Notes: generated by a model from the sequence alone, not told the origin. Numbered from the stretch's first letter, positions 8,438 to 18,204 are shown. The stretch is 64,000 bases of DNA from JADKAV01 sp037045455 (GCA_037045455.1 JBAOIN010000016.1:186001-250000), one strand, 5' to 3'. Numbers and translations: made by a program.

Positions 8438-9970
8438 TCAACGCACGCGAACGTCGGTCCCCGGCAAGGACTGGGCATTGCGCGACTTGCCAGTGGGCGC
8501 CGCGCCCTCCTCGCTCTTCACCCAGTCCGAACTCGAGCCTTTCAGCTGCTTGGTGGGAGTCACTCCGACCATCCAGGACCGCTGCGGCACATAGCCGGAG
8601 ATGATGTCTTCGCGCACGCGGACTGTGACCCGGAAATCGCCCTTCTTGTCGGTGTGGAACGTGCGGCGCAGGTCGCCGACGTCCTCACCTCTGCCGTGCA
8701 CCCATCCGGCACCATTGCGAAGCGGCACCCAGTTCTTGCCTTTCAGCTTCTCCATGGAGCCGGTCAGCCGGGTGCGACCGTCGGTGGCCACGACGGCATT
8801 GACGCTGGCCACGCGGGTCTTCACCCGGGGCTCGTCGTACGTAGGCAGCTTGACGGCGGCGTGGCTGAAGGCGTCCTGGCTCATCCGCACGCCGTTCCAG
8901 CTCGCGACGGTGATGTCGACGTCCTTGGCCTCGGCCATCGGGTAGGAGGCCGAACCGCCCTGCACCCAGACGGTGGGTGCCAGCAGCGGGTCCCCGAAGT
9001 TGAACGTCACCGCGTACCACACGCCGGCCCCGGCGCTCCAGGTCGCGACGGCGTTGCCGTTCTCCACCTTCGTCGCCACCCCGGTGGGGGCGGGCGCCTG
9101 CTTCAACTTCGACCTCACGTCGACCCCGAGGTCCGGGAAGTCCGTGACCACTCCGTCGGCGCCGATCGCGGCCGCCTTGCGGTAGGCGTCCCGGCTGCCG
9201 CGCAGCGTCCAGACATGCACTCCGAGGTCAGCCGCATGCGCCTGGGCCACCAGGCCGCGGCGGGCGCGTGTGGTGGGCACGCTCAGCACATCGGCGAACT
9301 GCCGGAAGGCCGGGAACTGCCCGACGTCCTCCGGAGCGACGGTGCGGGTGAGAAACACAGTGCGGTTGCCAGTCGTCTGCTTGATGCGCAGGAGGTCGGC
9401 AGAGTTGTCTGACTGCACCCAGAACGGCGCGCCGTACCCAGCCAGCCCGCGCGCGTTCAGCGTGTCGATCAGCTTCTGAGTGACGTCCAGACCGTGCGCT
9501 TGGAAGTACGCCGACTCCTTGACCTCCATGTACAAGGTGCGGCCGAGGTTGAGGTTCAGCAGGTCGTCGAGCCGCAGCAAGCTCTGCCCGTTCGGCTTGC
9601 GCAACTGGCTCAATTCGTCCCACGTGTAGTCGTCGACCCAGTAGCCGCCGTAGTCGACCCCGTTGAAGTTACGCACCGTCGCCCGGCCCGGGAACTTCGT
9701 GGCGACGTCGGTGACCCGAGACAGGTCGAGGTCATGGCAGATGACCAGCTGGCCGTCCTTGCTCATCACGAGGTCACCCTCGAGCAGGTCGGCGCCCAGA
9801 GCGGCTGCCCGGCGGTAGGCGTCCTCGCTGCTCTCGGTCGTGTAGACCGGCGCCCCGCGGTGGCCGATGATCAGCATGCCGGAAGCGGGCCGGCCCTCCA
9901 GGCTCAGTGCAGGCGTCGCGCACGCCAGAAGCAGCAACGCCCCCGCACCCGCGATCACGCGCCTTCGCAT
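8438..9970 (-). CDS. Secreted glycerophosphodiester phosphodiesterase
   Basis: 510 residues. The signal peptide is at residues 1-23 (RRRVIAGAGALLLLACATPA). GDPD motifs follow: IIGHRGAP with H37-R38, LLEGDLVMSKDG with E64 and D66, and VICHDLDL with H79. The barrel runs to about residue 270 (GVVTDFPDLGVDV). A beta-rich C-terminal extension of about 220 residues (VNAVVATDGRTRLTGSMEKL) has the look of a wall- or substrate-binding module. It hydrolyses glycerophosphodiesters or teichoic-type polymers outside the cell. GGAGGTG just before ATG 9970 selects this start over 9988. Confidence 0.9.
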   Translation of the reverse strand: MRRRVIAGAGALLLLACATPALSLEGRPASGMLIIGHRGAPVYTTESSEDAYRRAAALGADLLEGDLVMSKDGQLVICHDLDLSRVTDVATKFPGRATVRNFNGVDYGGYWVDDYTWDELSQLRKPNGQSLLRLDDLLNLNLGRTLYMEVKESAYFQAHGLDVTQKLIDTLNARGLAGYGAPFWVQSDNSADLLRIKQTTGNRTVFLTRTVAPEDVGQFPAFRQFADVLSVPTTRARRGLVAQAHAADLGVHVWTLRGSRDAYRKAAAIGADGVVTDFPDLGVDVRSKLKQAPAPTGVATKVENGNAVATWSAGAGVWYAVTFNFGDPLLAPTVWVQGGSASYPMAEAKDVDITVASWNGVRMSQDAFSHAAVKLPTYDEPRVKTRVASVNAVVATDGRTRLTGSMEKLKGKNWVPLRNGAGWVHGRGEDVGDLRRTFHTDKKGDFRVTVRVREDIISGYVPQRSWMVGVTPTKQLKGSSSDWVKSEEGAAPTGKSRNAQSLPGTDVRVR

Positions 9971-10060
9971 CCGCACCTCCATGGGCATTCTGACGGTTTA
10001 CCTCGTCCGAACGGTTCCACGTCAAGGGGTGATTCCGATTCGTGACCACCCGGTGACACG

Positions 10061-10090
10061 TTTACCTCACGTTAACGGGCACAATATGTA
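10061..10090 (+). promoter_or_regulatory. Possible promoter of the peptide-transport operon
   Basis: TTTACC at 10061-10066 and the AT-rich CAATAT/TATGTA at 10082-10090 stand out in GC-rich surroundings, with 15-18 nt between the boxes. GTTAAC lies between. Weak match only. Confidence 0.3.
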
Positions 10091-10172
10091 GGAAATCTCA
10101 CACCCGTGCGGGATTCTTACAACACCAAAGTGCTCGATGAAGAGCACACCACCTTATGGGAAGGGAAAGTCC

Positions 10173-11807
10173 ATGCGTGGACTCAGAAAAGCCGCTCCCG
10201 CCATCGTCGGTGCCGCCGTTGTGGCATTGACGCTGGGCGCGTGCGGCGGATCGTCGGACAGCGGGTCCGGCGGCGGGGGCGACGGCGCGGCCTACGTGAC
10301 CGTCAACGGCTCCGAGCCGCAGAACCCTCTGGTTCCGGCCAACACGAATGAGACCGGTGGTGGCAACATCATCGACAACTTGTTCACGATGCTGGTGAAG
10401 TACAACCAGGAGACCGCCGCTCCGGAGAACGCCGTGGCGACCTCCATCGAGTCGAGCGACCAGGTCAACTGGGACATCAAGATCCGCGATGACTGGAAGT
10501 TCCAGGACGGCACCCCGGTGACCGCCAAGAGCTTCGTCGACGCGTGGAACTGGGCCTCTTACGGCCCGAACGCCGCACTGAACTCCTACTTCTTCGAGCC
10601 CATCGAGGGCTTCGCGGACGTGCAGGGCAAGTTCGACGACGAGGGCAACCCGGTGGGCACGCCCAAGACGAAGGAGATGAGCGGCCTCAAGGTCGTCTCG
10701 GACACCGAGTTCACCGTCAAGCTGAGCCGGCCGAACTCGCAGTTCCCGGTCATGGTCGGCTACTCCGGCTTCGCGCCGATGCCCGAGTCCTTCTTCAAGG
10801 ACCCCAAGGCGTTCGGCAAGAACCCGGTCGGCAACGGTCCGTTCCAGTTCGAGAGCTGGGATCCCAAGGTCAGCATCAAGCTGAAGGCCTGGGCCGACTA
10901 CCCCGGCGACGAGAAGCCGAGCATCCCGGGCGTGGAGTTCAAGCTCTACCAGGACCTGGAAGCCGCGTGGACCGACCTGCAGGCCGGTAACCTCGACGTG
11001 CTCGACACCATCCCGGACTCCGGTCTGGCTGGTGGACAGTACAAGAGCATCCTGGGCGACCGCGTGGTCGAGCAGCCGGCCGGTATCTTCCAGTCGGTCT
11101 CCTTCCCGCTGTACGACAAGAAGTTCGACAACGTCGACCTGCGCAAGGCGATCTCCATGGCGATCGACCGGCAGCAGATCATCGACAACGTCTTCAACGG
11201 CACGCGTGAGGTCGCGACCGGCTGGGTCTCCCCGGTGGTCAACGGCTACAAGTCCGGTGTCTGCGGCGAGTGGTGCAACTACGACCCGACGAAGGCCAAG
11301 CAACTGCTGGATCAGGCCGGCGGCTTTGACGGCAAGCTCACCCTTGCCTACAACGCTGACGGTGGCCACCAGGGCTGGGTCGACGCCACCTGCGTGAGCA
11401 TCAAGAACGCGCTGGGCATCGACTGTGTCGGCAAGCCGGTTCCGGACTTCGCGACCTTCCGTACGCAGGTCGTGAACAAGGAGATGACCGGTATCTTCCG
11501 CACCGGATGGCAGATGGACTACCCGTCCATCGAGAACTTCCTGGTTCCGCTGTACAAGACCGGCGCCTCGTCCAACGACGGTGACTGGTCGAACCAGAAG
11601 TTCGACGACCTGATGGACAAGGCTTCGGCCACTCCCGGTGAGGAAGGCATCTCCCTGTTCCAGCAGGGCGAGGCGGTCCTTGCCGAGGACATGCCCGTCA
11701 TTCCGATGTGGTACGGCGCTGTGGTGGCCGGTTACTCCGACAAGGTGACGAACGTTCAGTTCACGCCGTTCTCGCGAGTCAACCTGCTGACCATCCAGAA
11801 CGCCTAG
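10173..11807 (+). CDS. Peptide ABC transporter substrate-binding lipoprotein (family 5)
   Basis: 544 residues from ATG 10173, preceded by a GGGAAGGGAAAG Shine-Dalgarno. The lipobox ALTLGAC places the lipidated cysteine at C24. The body has SBP_bac_5 landmarks: ENAVATSIE, DWKFQDGTPVTAKSFVDAWNW, DVLDTIPDSGLA, VDLRKAISMAIDRQQIIDNV, and WQMDYPSIENFLVPLY. It binds oligopeptides outside the membrane and hands them to the permeases encoded downstream. It is separated from them by 438 bp holding a terminator array, so the receptor is probably made in excess of the rest of the operon. Confidence 0.93.
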   Translation: MRGLRKAAPAIVGAAVVALTLGACGGSSDSGSGGGGDGAAYVTVNGSEPQNPLVPANTNETGGGNIIDNLFTMLVKYNQETAAPENAVATSIESSDQVNWDIKIRDDWKFQDGTPVTAKSFVDAWNWASYGPNAALNSYFFEPIEGFADVQGKFDDEGNPVGTPKTKEMSGLKVVSDTEFTVKLSRPNSQFPVMVGYSGFAPMPESFFKDPKAFGKNPVGNGPFQFESWDPKVSIKLKAWADYPGDEKPSIPGVEFKLYQDLEAAWTDLQAGNLDVLDTIPDSGLAGGQYKSILGDRVVEQPAGIFQSVSFPLYDKKFDNVDLRKAISMAIDRQQIIDNVFNGTREVATGWVSPVVNGYKSGVCGEWCNYDPTKAKQLLDQAGGFDGKLTLAYNADGGHQGWVDATCVSIKNALGIDCVGKPVPDFATFRTQVVNKEMTGIFRTGWQMDYPSIENFLVPLYKTGASSNDGDWSNQKFDDLMDKASATPGEEGISLFQQGEAVLAEDMPVIPMWYGAVVAGYSDKVTNVQFTPFSRVNLLTIQNA

Positions 11808-11820
11808 TCCCGCAGTCAGC

Positions 11821-11864
11821 AGCGACCCCGTCACCTCGATGGTGGCGGGGTCGCTGTCTGTTTT
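11821..11864 (+). terminator. Intrinsic terminator, founder copy of tandem array 1
   Basis: A near-perfect hairpin: AGCGACCCCG pairs with CGGGGTCGCT, one T-G wobble, then CACC/GGTG closing a TCGAT loop, followed by GTCTGTTTT. It lies 14 nt after the SBP stop. Confidence 0.85.
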
Positions 11865-12020
11865 GGTGGAAGGGGCTGCCCCCGTCACCTCGATGGTGGC
11901 GGGGTCGCTGTCTGTTTTGTCTTCGGATAGGACCGCCCCGTCACCTCGATGGTGGCGGGGTCGCTGTCTGTTATGGTGGAAGGTGCTGCCCCCGTCACCT
12001 CGATGGTGGCGGGGCTGCGG
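11821..12020 (+). repeat. Tandem array 1: four terminator-derived repeats
   Basis: The core CCCGTCACCTCGATGGTGG recurs with its TCACCTCGAT segment starting at 11831, 11885, 11941 and 11995 (period 54-56 nt). Copies 1 and 2 end in GTCTGTTTT, copy 3 in GTCTGTTAT; copy 4 lacks the tail. Only copy 1 has the full left arm. The rest of the 438-bp gap (12021-12245) has no recognisable gene. Confidence 0.9.
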
Positions 12021-12245
12021 CGGGAAGACCCGCTTCATGCGGTTGTCTGTCGCGTTGTTGTCACGACACGCCGAGCGCAAGAAGAACAACGCAACAGAAG
12101 GAACAACAACACCGCAAAACGCACCCCTCCGAGCCAGTCCTGCACGAACCGTCGGGATCCGGGTACGACACGAAGGCTGGGCTGGCTAGCCATGATGTCG
12201 GCCGCGTGAGTAAGGTTCGAACGTCAACTTCGAGAGCGAGGGGAT

Positions 12246-13174
12246 ATGGGCCGGTACACGATCCGCCGCCTGCTGCAAATGATCCCCGTGCTGATCGGCA
12301 CGACTTTCATCATCTACGCCATGGTCTGGGCGCTGCCCGGTGACCCGTTCGCCGGCAAGTGCGGTGACCGTCCTTGTCCTCCGGCGTACGTGGCCGAGAT
12401 GCGTGCGAAGTTCAACCTCGACGACTCGTTGCCGGTCCAGTACCTGCAAGTACCTCGGCAATCTGCTGCAGCGGCAACTTCGGCGAGAGCTTCTCGGGCC
12501 GGCCCGTCTGGGACGTGATCGTCCAGGCGTTCCCGGTGACCTTCCGGCTGGCGGTCATGGCGATCCTGTTCGAGATCATCATCGGCATCAGCGCCGGTGT
12601 CCTCGCCGCACTGCGGCGCGGGAAGTTCCTGGACAACCTCGTGCTGATCAGCACGCTGATCGTGATCTCGATCCCCGTGTTCGTCATCGGTTACGTGATG
12701 CAGTTCATCTTCGGCATCAAGTTGGGCTGGTTCCCGGCCACGGTCAGTGCCAACGCGAACTGGTATGAACTCATCCTGCCCGGATTCGTCCTCGCGTCGC
12801 TGTCCCTGGCCTATGTCGCCCGCCTGATGCGCGGCAACCTGACCGAGAACCTGCGCGCGGATTACGTCCGCACCGCGACCAGTAAGGGCCTGTCCAGACG
12901 CCGGGTCATCGGCCGGCACGCCGTGCGCAACTCCCTGATTCCGGTCGTGACGTTCATCGGTGCCGACTTCGGTGCGCTGCTCGGTGGCGCCATCGTGACC
13001 GAGGGCATCTTCAACATCCGGGGCATCGGCGGGCTGTTGTACCTGTCGATCCGCACCCGGGAGGGCGCAACGGTGGTCGCCGTGGTCACGATCCTGGTGC
13101 TGGTCTTCCTGCTCGTGAACCTGCTCGTCGACATCTTGTACGGCGCGATCGATCCGAGGATTCGTTATGAGTGA
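12246..13174 (+). CDS. Peptide ABC transporter permease (DppB/OppB type), two frameshifts
   Basis: The N-terminus GRYTIRRLLQMIPVLIGTTFIIYAMVWALPGDP is the standard first helix and PGDP motif of DppB-type permeases. The frame changes twice: deleting one C at 12447 and one C at 12469 restores PVQYLKYLGNLLSGNFGESF, the family sequence. Further helices and the ATPase-contact EAA loop (DYVRTATSKGLSRRRVIGRH) follow, then EGIFNIRGIGGLL and the terminal AIDPRIRYE. It forms the membrane channel with the next gene, overlapping it by 8 bp. GAGGGG precedes ATG 12246. Confidence 0.9.
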
Positions 13175-14138
13175 CCCGAACGCTTCCGCGGCAGCGGCCG
13201 CGCCGGAGACGGTCGAGAAGGAGACCTACCTCGGCTCCGAGTTGCCGCCCCAGCCATCGTCGAAGGAACAGAGCCGGTCGCTGTGGAGCGACGCCTGGCG
13301 GGAGTTGCGCACCAACAAGATCTTCGTGATCTCCGCAGTGCTCATCGTGATCTTCCTGATCATGGCGTTCTTCCCGCAGGTCTTCACCTTCGGCAAGGAC
13401 CCCTACACCTGCGACCTGGCGAAGTCCCGGCAACCACCGTCCAGCGAGGCCTGGTTCGGCTACGACGTCAACGGCTGCGACGTGTATACCCGCACGATCT
13501 ACGGCGCCAAAGCCTCGATCATGGTCGGTGTCTTCACGACGCTGTTCTGCATGCTGGTGGGCGGGCTGGTAGGCACGCTGGCCGGCTACTTCGGCGGCTG
13601 GACCGATGCCATCTTGTCCCGCGTGACCGACATCTTCTTCGCCATCCCGCTGCTGCTCGGTGGCATCCTCGTGCTGACTTCGTTCCCCTCCGGGGACAAC
13701 ACCACGCTGTGGCAGGAGGTCGGCAAACTCGTGCTCGCGCTGGGCATCCTGGGCTGGACCTCGATGACCCGGATCATGCGGTCCTCGGTGATTCAGGTGC
13801 GCAACGCCGACTTCGTCGTGGCGGCCCGGGCGCTGGGCGCGAGCAACTCCCGGATCATCCGCAAGCACATCGTGCCGAACTCGCTGGCCCCGCTGATCGT
13901 GGTCTCGACGATCTCCTTGGGCGGGTACATCGGCGCCGAGGCGACGCTGTCCTTCCTGGGTCTGGGCCTGCAGCCGCCGGTCATCAGCTGGGGCACGATG
14001 ATCGACCAGGCGCAGAAGTTCCTGCGGGTCAGCCCGCACATGCTGTTCTTCCCCGCGATGTTCCTGTCGATCGCGGTCTTGAGTTTCATCATGCTCGGCG
14101 ATGCCGTGCGTGAGGCCCTGGACCCGAAGCTGCGGTGA
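13167..14138 (+). CDS. Peptide ABC transporter permease (DppC/OppC type)
   Basis: 323 residues. A cytoplasmic N-terminal tail of about 40 residues (SLWSDAWRELRTNKIFVISAVL) leads into the first helix. The periplasmic loop contains HPFGYD-like WFGYDVNGCDVYTRTIYGAK, characteristic of DppC. The EAA loop FVVAARALGASNSRIIRKHIVPNSL contacts the ATPases. It ends ALDPKLR. It pairs with the upstream permease; the two genes overlap and must be translated together. Confidence 0.95.
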   Translation: MSDPNASAAAAAPETVEKETYLGSELPPQPSSKEQSRSLWSDAWRELRTNKIFVISAVLIVIFLIMAFFPQVFTFGKDPYTCDLAKSRQPPSSEAWFGYDVNGCDVYTRTIYGAKASIMVGVFTTLFCMLVGGLVGTLAGYFGGWTDAILSRVTDIFFAIPLLLGGILVLTSFPSGDNTTLWQEVGKLVLALGILGWTSMTRIMRSSVIQVRNADFVVAARALGASNSRIIRKHIVPNSLAPLIVVSTISLGGYIGAEATLSFLGLGLQPPVISWGTMIDQAQKFLRVSPHMLFFPAMFLSIAVLSFIMLGDAVREALDPKLR

Positions 14139-14142
14139 GACG

Positions 14143-15150
14143 ATGAGCGAACACCTTCTCGAGGTCGACGACCTGTACGTGGAGTTCCGCACCCGCGACG
14201 GGGTGGCCAAGGCAATCAACGGCGTGAGTTACACCCTGGACGCCGGTGAGACGCTGGCCGTGCTGGGGGAGAGCGGGTCCGGCAAGTCGGTCACCGCGCA
14301 GACGATCATGGGCATCCTCGACATGCCGCCCGGGTTCATCACCGGCGGGGCGATCCGCTACAAGGGCGAAGACCTGCTGCAGATGCCGGAGGAGAAGCGG
14401 CGCAAGATCCGGGGTGCCGAGATCGCCATGATCTTCCAGGACTCGCTGTCGGCGCTGAACCCGGTCTTCACCGTGGGCGACCAGATCGCCGAGATGTACC
14501 AGGTCCACCGCGGCATGTCCAAGAAGGACGGCATGAAGCGCGCCGTCGAGCTGATGGAGCAGGTGCGGATCCCGGCGGCCAAGGAGCGGGTCAAGGACTA
14601 CCCGCATCAGTTCTCCGGCGGTATGCGTCAGCGGATCATGATCGCGATGGCGATCAGCCTGGACCCGGCTGTGCTGATCGCCGACGAGCCGACGACTGCG
14701 CTGGACGTCACCGTGCAGGCCCAGATCATGGAGTTGCTGCAGGACCTGCAGCGCGAGCGCAACATGGGCATGATCCTGATCACTCACGACCTGGGCGTCG
14801 TGGCCGGCGTTGCCGACAAGATCTCGGTGATGTACGCCGGGCGGATCGTCGAGGACGCCGATGTCATGACCCTGTACGCCAAACCCGCCCACCCGTACAC
14901 CGAGGGCCTGCTGGACTCGATGCCGCGGGTGGACAGCAAGGGTGCCGAACTGTACGCGATCAAGGGTCTGCCGCCATCGCTGCTGAACCTGCCGCCGGGC
15001 TGCAACTTCAACCCGCGGTGTCCGTACAAGAAGGAGATCTGCCTGCAGGAGGTGCCGCCGTCGTACGAGGTGGCCGACCACCACCACTCCGCCTGCCACT
15101 TCTGGGAGGAGGTGTACGCCAATGACCGAGCCGATTCTGCGCGTCGATGA
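14143..15150 (+). CDS. Peptide ABC transporter ATPase (DppD/OppD type)
   Basis: 335 residues from ATG 14143, 4 nt after the permease stop. Walker A GESGSGKS, Q-loop IFQDSLSALNPVFTVG, signature FSGGMRQR, Walker B VLIADEPTTALD and switch H in ITHDLG are all intact. The C-terminal oligopeptide-type extension PPGCNFNPRCPYKKEIC...ACHFW carries four cysteines, the motif that binds a [4Fe-4S] cluster or metal in this subfamily. It powers import with the next ATPase. Confidence 0.95.
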   Translation: MSEHLLEVDDLYVEFRTRDGVAKAINGVSYTLDAGETLAVLGESGSGKSVTAQTIMGILDMPPGFITGGAIRYKGEDLLQMPEEKRRKIRGAEIAMIFQDSLSALNPVFTVGDQIAEMYQVHRGMSKKDGMKRAVELMEQVRIPAAKERVKDYPHQFSGGMRQRIMIAMAISLDPAVLIADEPTTALDVTVQAQIMELLQDLQRERNMGMILITHDLGVVAGVADKISVMYAGRIVEDADVMTLYAKPAHPYTEGLLDSMPRVDSKGAELYAIKGLPPSLLNLPPGCNFNPRCPYKKEICLQEVPPSYEVADHHHSACHFWEEVYANDRADSARR

Positions 15151-16175
15151 GGCCGTCAAGCACTATCCGCTGACCCGGGGGATCATCTTCAAGAAGACGA
15201 TCGGGCAAGTCCGGGCCGTGGACGGGGTTTCGTTCGACTTGTTCCCCGGCGAGACGCTGGGCATCGTGGGCGAGTCTGGGTGCGGCAAGTCGACCATGGC
15301 CCGGCTGGTGATGAAGCTCGAGAAGACCACCAGCGGGCACATCTACTTCGAGGGCGAGGACCTGGAATCCCTCGGGACGCGGGCGATGCGCTCGAAGCGC
15401 CGCGACATCCAGATCGTGCTGCAGGACCCGTACACCTCGCTGAACCCGCGCATGACGGTCGGCGATATCGTCGGGGAGCCGTTCGAGATCCACGGGTCGG
15501 TCGTGACCAAGGGGGAGCGGCGCAAGGAGGTGCAGCGGCTGCTCGAGGTGGTCGGCCTGAACCCCGAGCACATCAACCGTTACCCGCACCAATTCTCCGG
15601 CGGCCAGCGCCAGCGCATCGGTATCGCGCGGGGCCTGGCGCTTGAAGCCGAAGATCATCGTTTGTGACGAGCCCGTGTCGGCGTTGGACGTTTCGGTGCA
15701 GGCGCAGGTCATCAACCTGTTCGAGCAGCTGCAGGACGAGTTCAACCTGACCTACATCTTCATCGCGCACGACCTGAGCGTCGTGCGTCATATCTCCGAC
15801 CGGGTCGCTGTGATGTACCTGGGCAAGATCGTGGAGATCGGCGACGAACTGAGCATCTACTCCAACCCGTCGCACCCCTACACTCAGGCGCTGCTGTCCG
15901 CGGTGCCGGTGCCGGATCCGGTGGGCCGCGAGGACCGCAAGCGGATCGTGCTGCAGGGTGACGTACCCAGCCCCGCCAACCCGCCGTCGGGCTGCCGCTT
16001 CCGCACCCGGTGCTGGAAGGCCCAGGACTTGTGCGCCCAGCAGGAGCCCCCGCTGATCCAGATCGGGACCAAGGGCGGGCAGTTCTCCGCCTGTCACTTC
16101 CCGGAGGTCCGCGACATCGTCGACAACGACGTGCCGACGGCTGCGCTGGATCTCTCGGAGATGCCTCGGGAGTAG
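15122..16175 (+). CDS. Peptide ABC transporter ATPase (DppF/OppF type), one frameshift
   Basis: It starts inside the end of the preceding ATPase gene (29-bp overlap). Walker A GESGCGKS, Q-loop VLQDPYTSLNPRMTVG and signature FSGGQRQRIG are in the first frame. The frame breaks at an extra T (about 15642-15643): removing it turns ALEAEDHRL into LALKPKIIVCDEPVSALD, restoring Walker B. The switch IAHDLSVVRH and the cysteine tail SGCRFRTRCWKAQDLC...ACHFPE follow. It is the second motor subunit of the importer. Confidence 0.92.
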
Positions 16176-16190
16176 GACCTCGTGGTCAGA

Positions 16191-16213
16191 TGTGAAGGTT
16201 CAGGATCTTCACA
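16191..16213. terminator. Bidirectional hairpin between transporter and S9 peptidase
   Basis: TGTGAAG (16191-16197) pairs with CTTCACA (16207-16213) around a 9-nt loop, between two convergent genes and overlapping the peptidase stop codon. No T-run. Confidence 0.45.
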
Positions 16214-18191
16214 AATGCCGGCGGAAGAAGTCCACCTGTAGCAACAGCAGGTTCTCGGCCACCTCCGGCTGCGGTGTCATGTGGGAGACCCCGGACAACG
16301 GCAGCACCTCGTGCGGGCGGCCGGCCGCCAGCAGCGCCTGCGACAACTGCAGCGTGTTGGCGGCGAACACGTTGTCATCGGCCAGGCCGTGGATAAGCAA
16401 CAACGGTCGCTGCAACTCACCGGCCAGCGGCAGCAGCGAGCTGTGGTCGTAGGGCGCAGGATCGTCCGCGGGGTTTCCGAGGTAGCGCTCCGTGTAGGCC
16501 GTGTCGTACAGCCGCCACTCGGTGACCGGAGCCCCCGCGACGGCGGCGTGGAACACGTCCGGGCGCTGCAGGACAGCCAGCGCAGCCAGATAGCCGCCGT
16601 ACGACCAGCCGAGGATCCCGACCCGGTCGAGGTCCAAGCGGCCAGGGAACTGCTCGGCCACCGTGTGCAGGGCCAGCACCTGGTCCTCCAGCGCGAGATC
16701 GCGCAGATTGCCCGCCACTGCGTGCTCGAAGGCTGGTGACTGGCCGGGCGTGCCGCGACCGTCGGCGATGACCACGCAGAACCCCTGGTCGGCTAGCCAC
16801 TGGGCGGTCGCATAAGCGCTGCGGGAGGCGAGCACGCGCTGGCCGTGTGGCCCACCGTACGGAGCCATGAGCACGGGCAACGGACCGTCCGCGGCGGCAG
16901 CTGGCCACAGAACCACCGTCTGCACCTCGTTGAGACCGGCCGGCACCCGCTGCGGGTTAGCCGCCACCGACGGTTCCTCGGCGAAGTTCTCGAGCGTGGC
17001 CAACACCGCGTTGGACGCGTCCCGAACCGTCACAGTGGCGCGGTACGTTTCCCAGTCCACCTCGCTGGTGACCAGCAAGCCGTCGCCACAGGTGGCGGTG
17101 GCGTAACTACCCGCCGGCGTGAGCCACTCGAAACCTTCCGCCACTCGTGCAACCCGGCTTTCGGCGGGGTCATCCGCTGCGAGCACGTACACCGCGCCGT
17201 TCATCACCCCGACCAGCGATCGCAAATGGACGTCGGGCGGCGTGGCGGGTTCGCCGTCGATGGTCAACTGCCGCCGCGGCCCGTCCAGCCAGGCCAGCAG
17301 CCGGCCGGCCTTGTCCCGGCGCGGCAGACCGGGTACGAGATCAAGCCAGGGTTCGCCTCGCAATGTGGTCAGCACGCCTTCGGAGTCCATAAGCGTCAGG
17401 GCAGTCTGGGCGCGATCGAAGGTACTGATCAACTCACCCGCGTCAACCAAGTACTCGTTCTCGGGCAGCTCGACCCGCACCCCTTCGCCGTCGAGGTCGA
17501 ACCGCCACAGTTCGACCTGCGCGTTGGGCGTGCCGGCGGCGGGGTAGCGCTGGGCTGCCGGCGGCATCTCGGGATGGGTGGGGTCGCTGCGGTGCCAGAT
17601 CAGCACGCCGGACTCGTCGGTGCGCTGGACGAGCAGGCCGTCGGAGTCCGGCAGCCACCAGTACCCACGGCTGCGACCCAGTTCCTCCGCGGCGATGAAG
17701 TCCACCACCGCCCAGATCTCGTCGCCGTCGGGCTCGACGATCGTGCGGGCCTGTCCGCCGTCCCACGGGCAGACCTGCAACGCGCCCCCGGAGATCCAGC
17801 TGACCCACGCCCCGTCCGGGCTCAAGCGCGCGTCGAACGCCCCAGCGGCGTCCAGTGAACGCGCCCCGGCTTCGGCGTCCCAGAGCAGGACCGAACCGGC
17901 CGCGGTGGCCACGACCCGGCCGGCCCGCACGTCGAAGGCAGTGATCCCCGACGCCGACTCGCGCAGCCGTTCCCGCAGCGCCCGTTCCGCTGCGGTCATG
18001 CTGTCCCCGGAGCCACTGAGAATGACGTCTGTGGTGCCGGTCTCCCGGTCCCACCTGTGCAGGTCCAGAGCCGGGCTGCGACCGTCGGCCGAACGCAGGA
18101 AGTAGACAGCCTGTTCGGTGATCCGGGCGCTACGGGGGGCGCCGTGCCGGAACTGGCCGGTCGACGCCGCTTGCCGGGGATAGGTCTCCAT
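16209..18191 (-). CDS. Prolyl oligopeptidase-family (S9) serine peptidase, DPP IV-like
   Basis: 660 residues from ATG 18191. The N-terminal two thirds form a beta-propeller (repeated blades such as GDEIWAVVDFIAAEELGRSRGYWWLPDSDGLLVQR, the conserved DPP IV segment with paired glutamates EE). The C-terminal hydrolase has GWSYGGY (S530), HGLADDNV (Asp at about 604) and SGVSHMT (His at about 638). It cleaves dipeptides from the N-terminus of peptides, which suits its position beside a peptide importer. No signal peptide, so cytosolic. TAGCGT ends 7 nt before the start. Confidence 0.92.
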   Translation of the reverse strand: METYPRQAASTGQFRHGAPRSARITEQAVYFLRSADGRSPALDLHRWDRETGTTDVILSGSGDSMTAAERALRERLRESASGITAFDVRAGRVVATAAGSVLLWDAEAGARSLDAAGAFDARLSPDGAWVSWISGGALQVCPWDGGQARTIVEPDGDEIWAVVDFIAAEELGRSRGYWWLPDSDGLLVQRTDESGVLIWHRSDPTHPEMPPAAQRYPAAGTPNAQVELWRFDLDGEGVRVELPENEYLVDAGELISTFDRAQTALTLMDSEGVLTTLRGEPWLDLVPGLPRRDKAGRLLAWLDGPRRQLTIDGEPATPPDVHLRSLVGVMNGAVYVLAADDPAESRVARVAEGFEWLTPAGSYATATCGDGLLVTSEVDWETYRATVTVRDASNAVLATLENFAEEPSVAANPQRVPAGLNEVQTVVLWPAAAADGPLPVLMAPYGGPHGQRVLASRSAYATAQWLADQGFCVVIADGRGTPGQSPAFEHAVAGNLRDLALEDQVLALHTVAEQFPGRLDLDRVGILGWSYGGYLAALAVLQRPDVFHAAVAGAPVTEWRLYDTAYTERYLGNPADDPAPYDHSSLLPLAGELQRPLLLIHGLADDNVFAANTLQLSQALLAAGRPHEVLPLSGVSHMTPQPEVAENLLLLQVDFFRRHL

Positions 18192-18198
18192 GCCTGCC

Positions 18199-18204
18199 AC
18201 GCTA
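18199..18204 (-). promoter_or_regulatory. -10 hexamer TAGCGT of the S9 peptidase
   Basis: TAGCGT on the minus strand ends 7 nt before ATG 18191. It overlaps the divergent mshB promoter region, which also contains the 13-mer TTAGGCAGCCCTT (minus strand) shared with the mrp promoter. Confidence 0.45.

Noticed and set aside
11821..12020. CRISPR array
   Set aside because: Units are head-to-tail palindromes without unique spacers of constant length, and there are no cas genes; the same holds for 31041-31245.
10098..12089. 663-codon open frame antisense to the peptide-receptor gene
   Set aside because: Composition is typical of the complement of a GC-rich gene (Val, Leu, Asp, Arg, His), with no domain; the sense gene is unambiguous.
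11839..12209. Reading frames with repeated VTSMVAGSLSV segments
   Set aside because: Translation of the terminator array; period 54-56 shifts frame between copies.
12440..12480. Programmed frameshifting in the permease gene
   Set aside because: Two separate gained bases with no slippery heptamer, in a window with many similar single-base gains; error is simpler.
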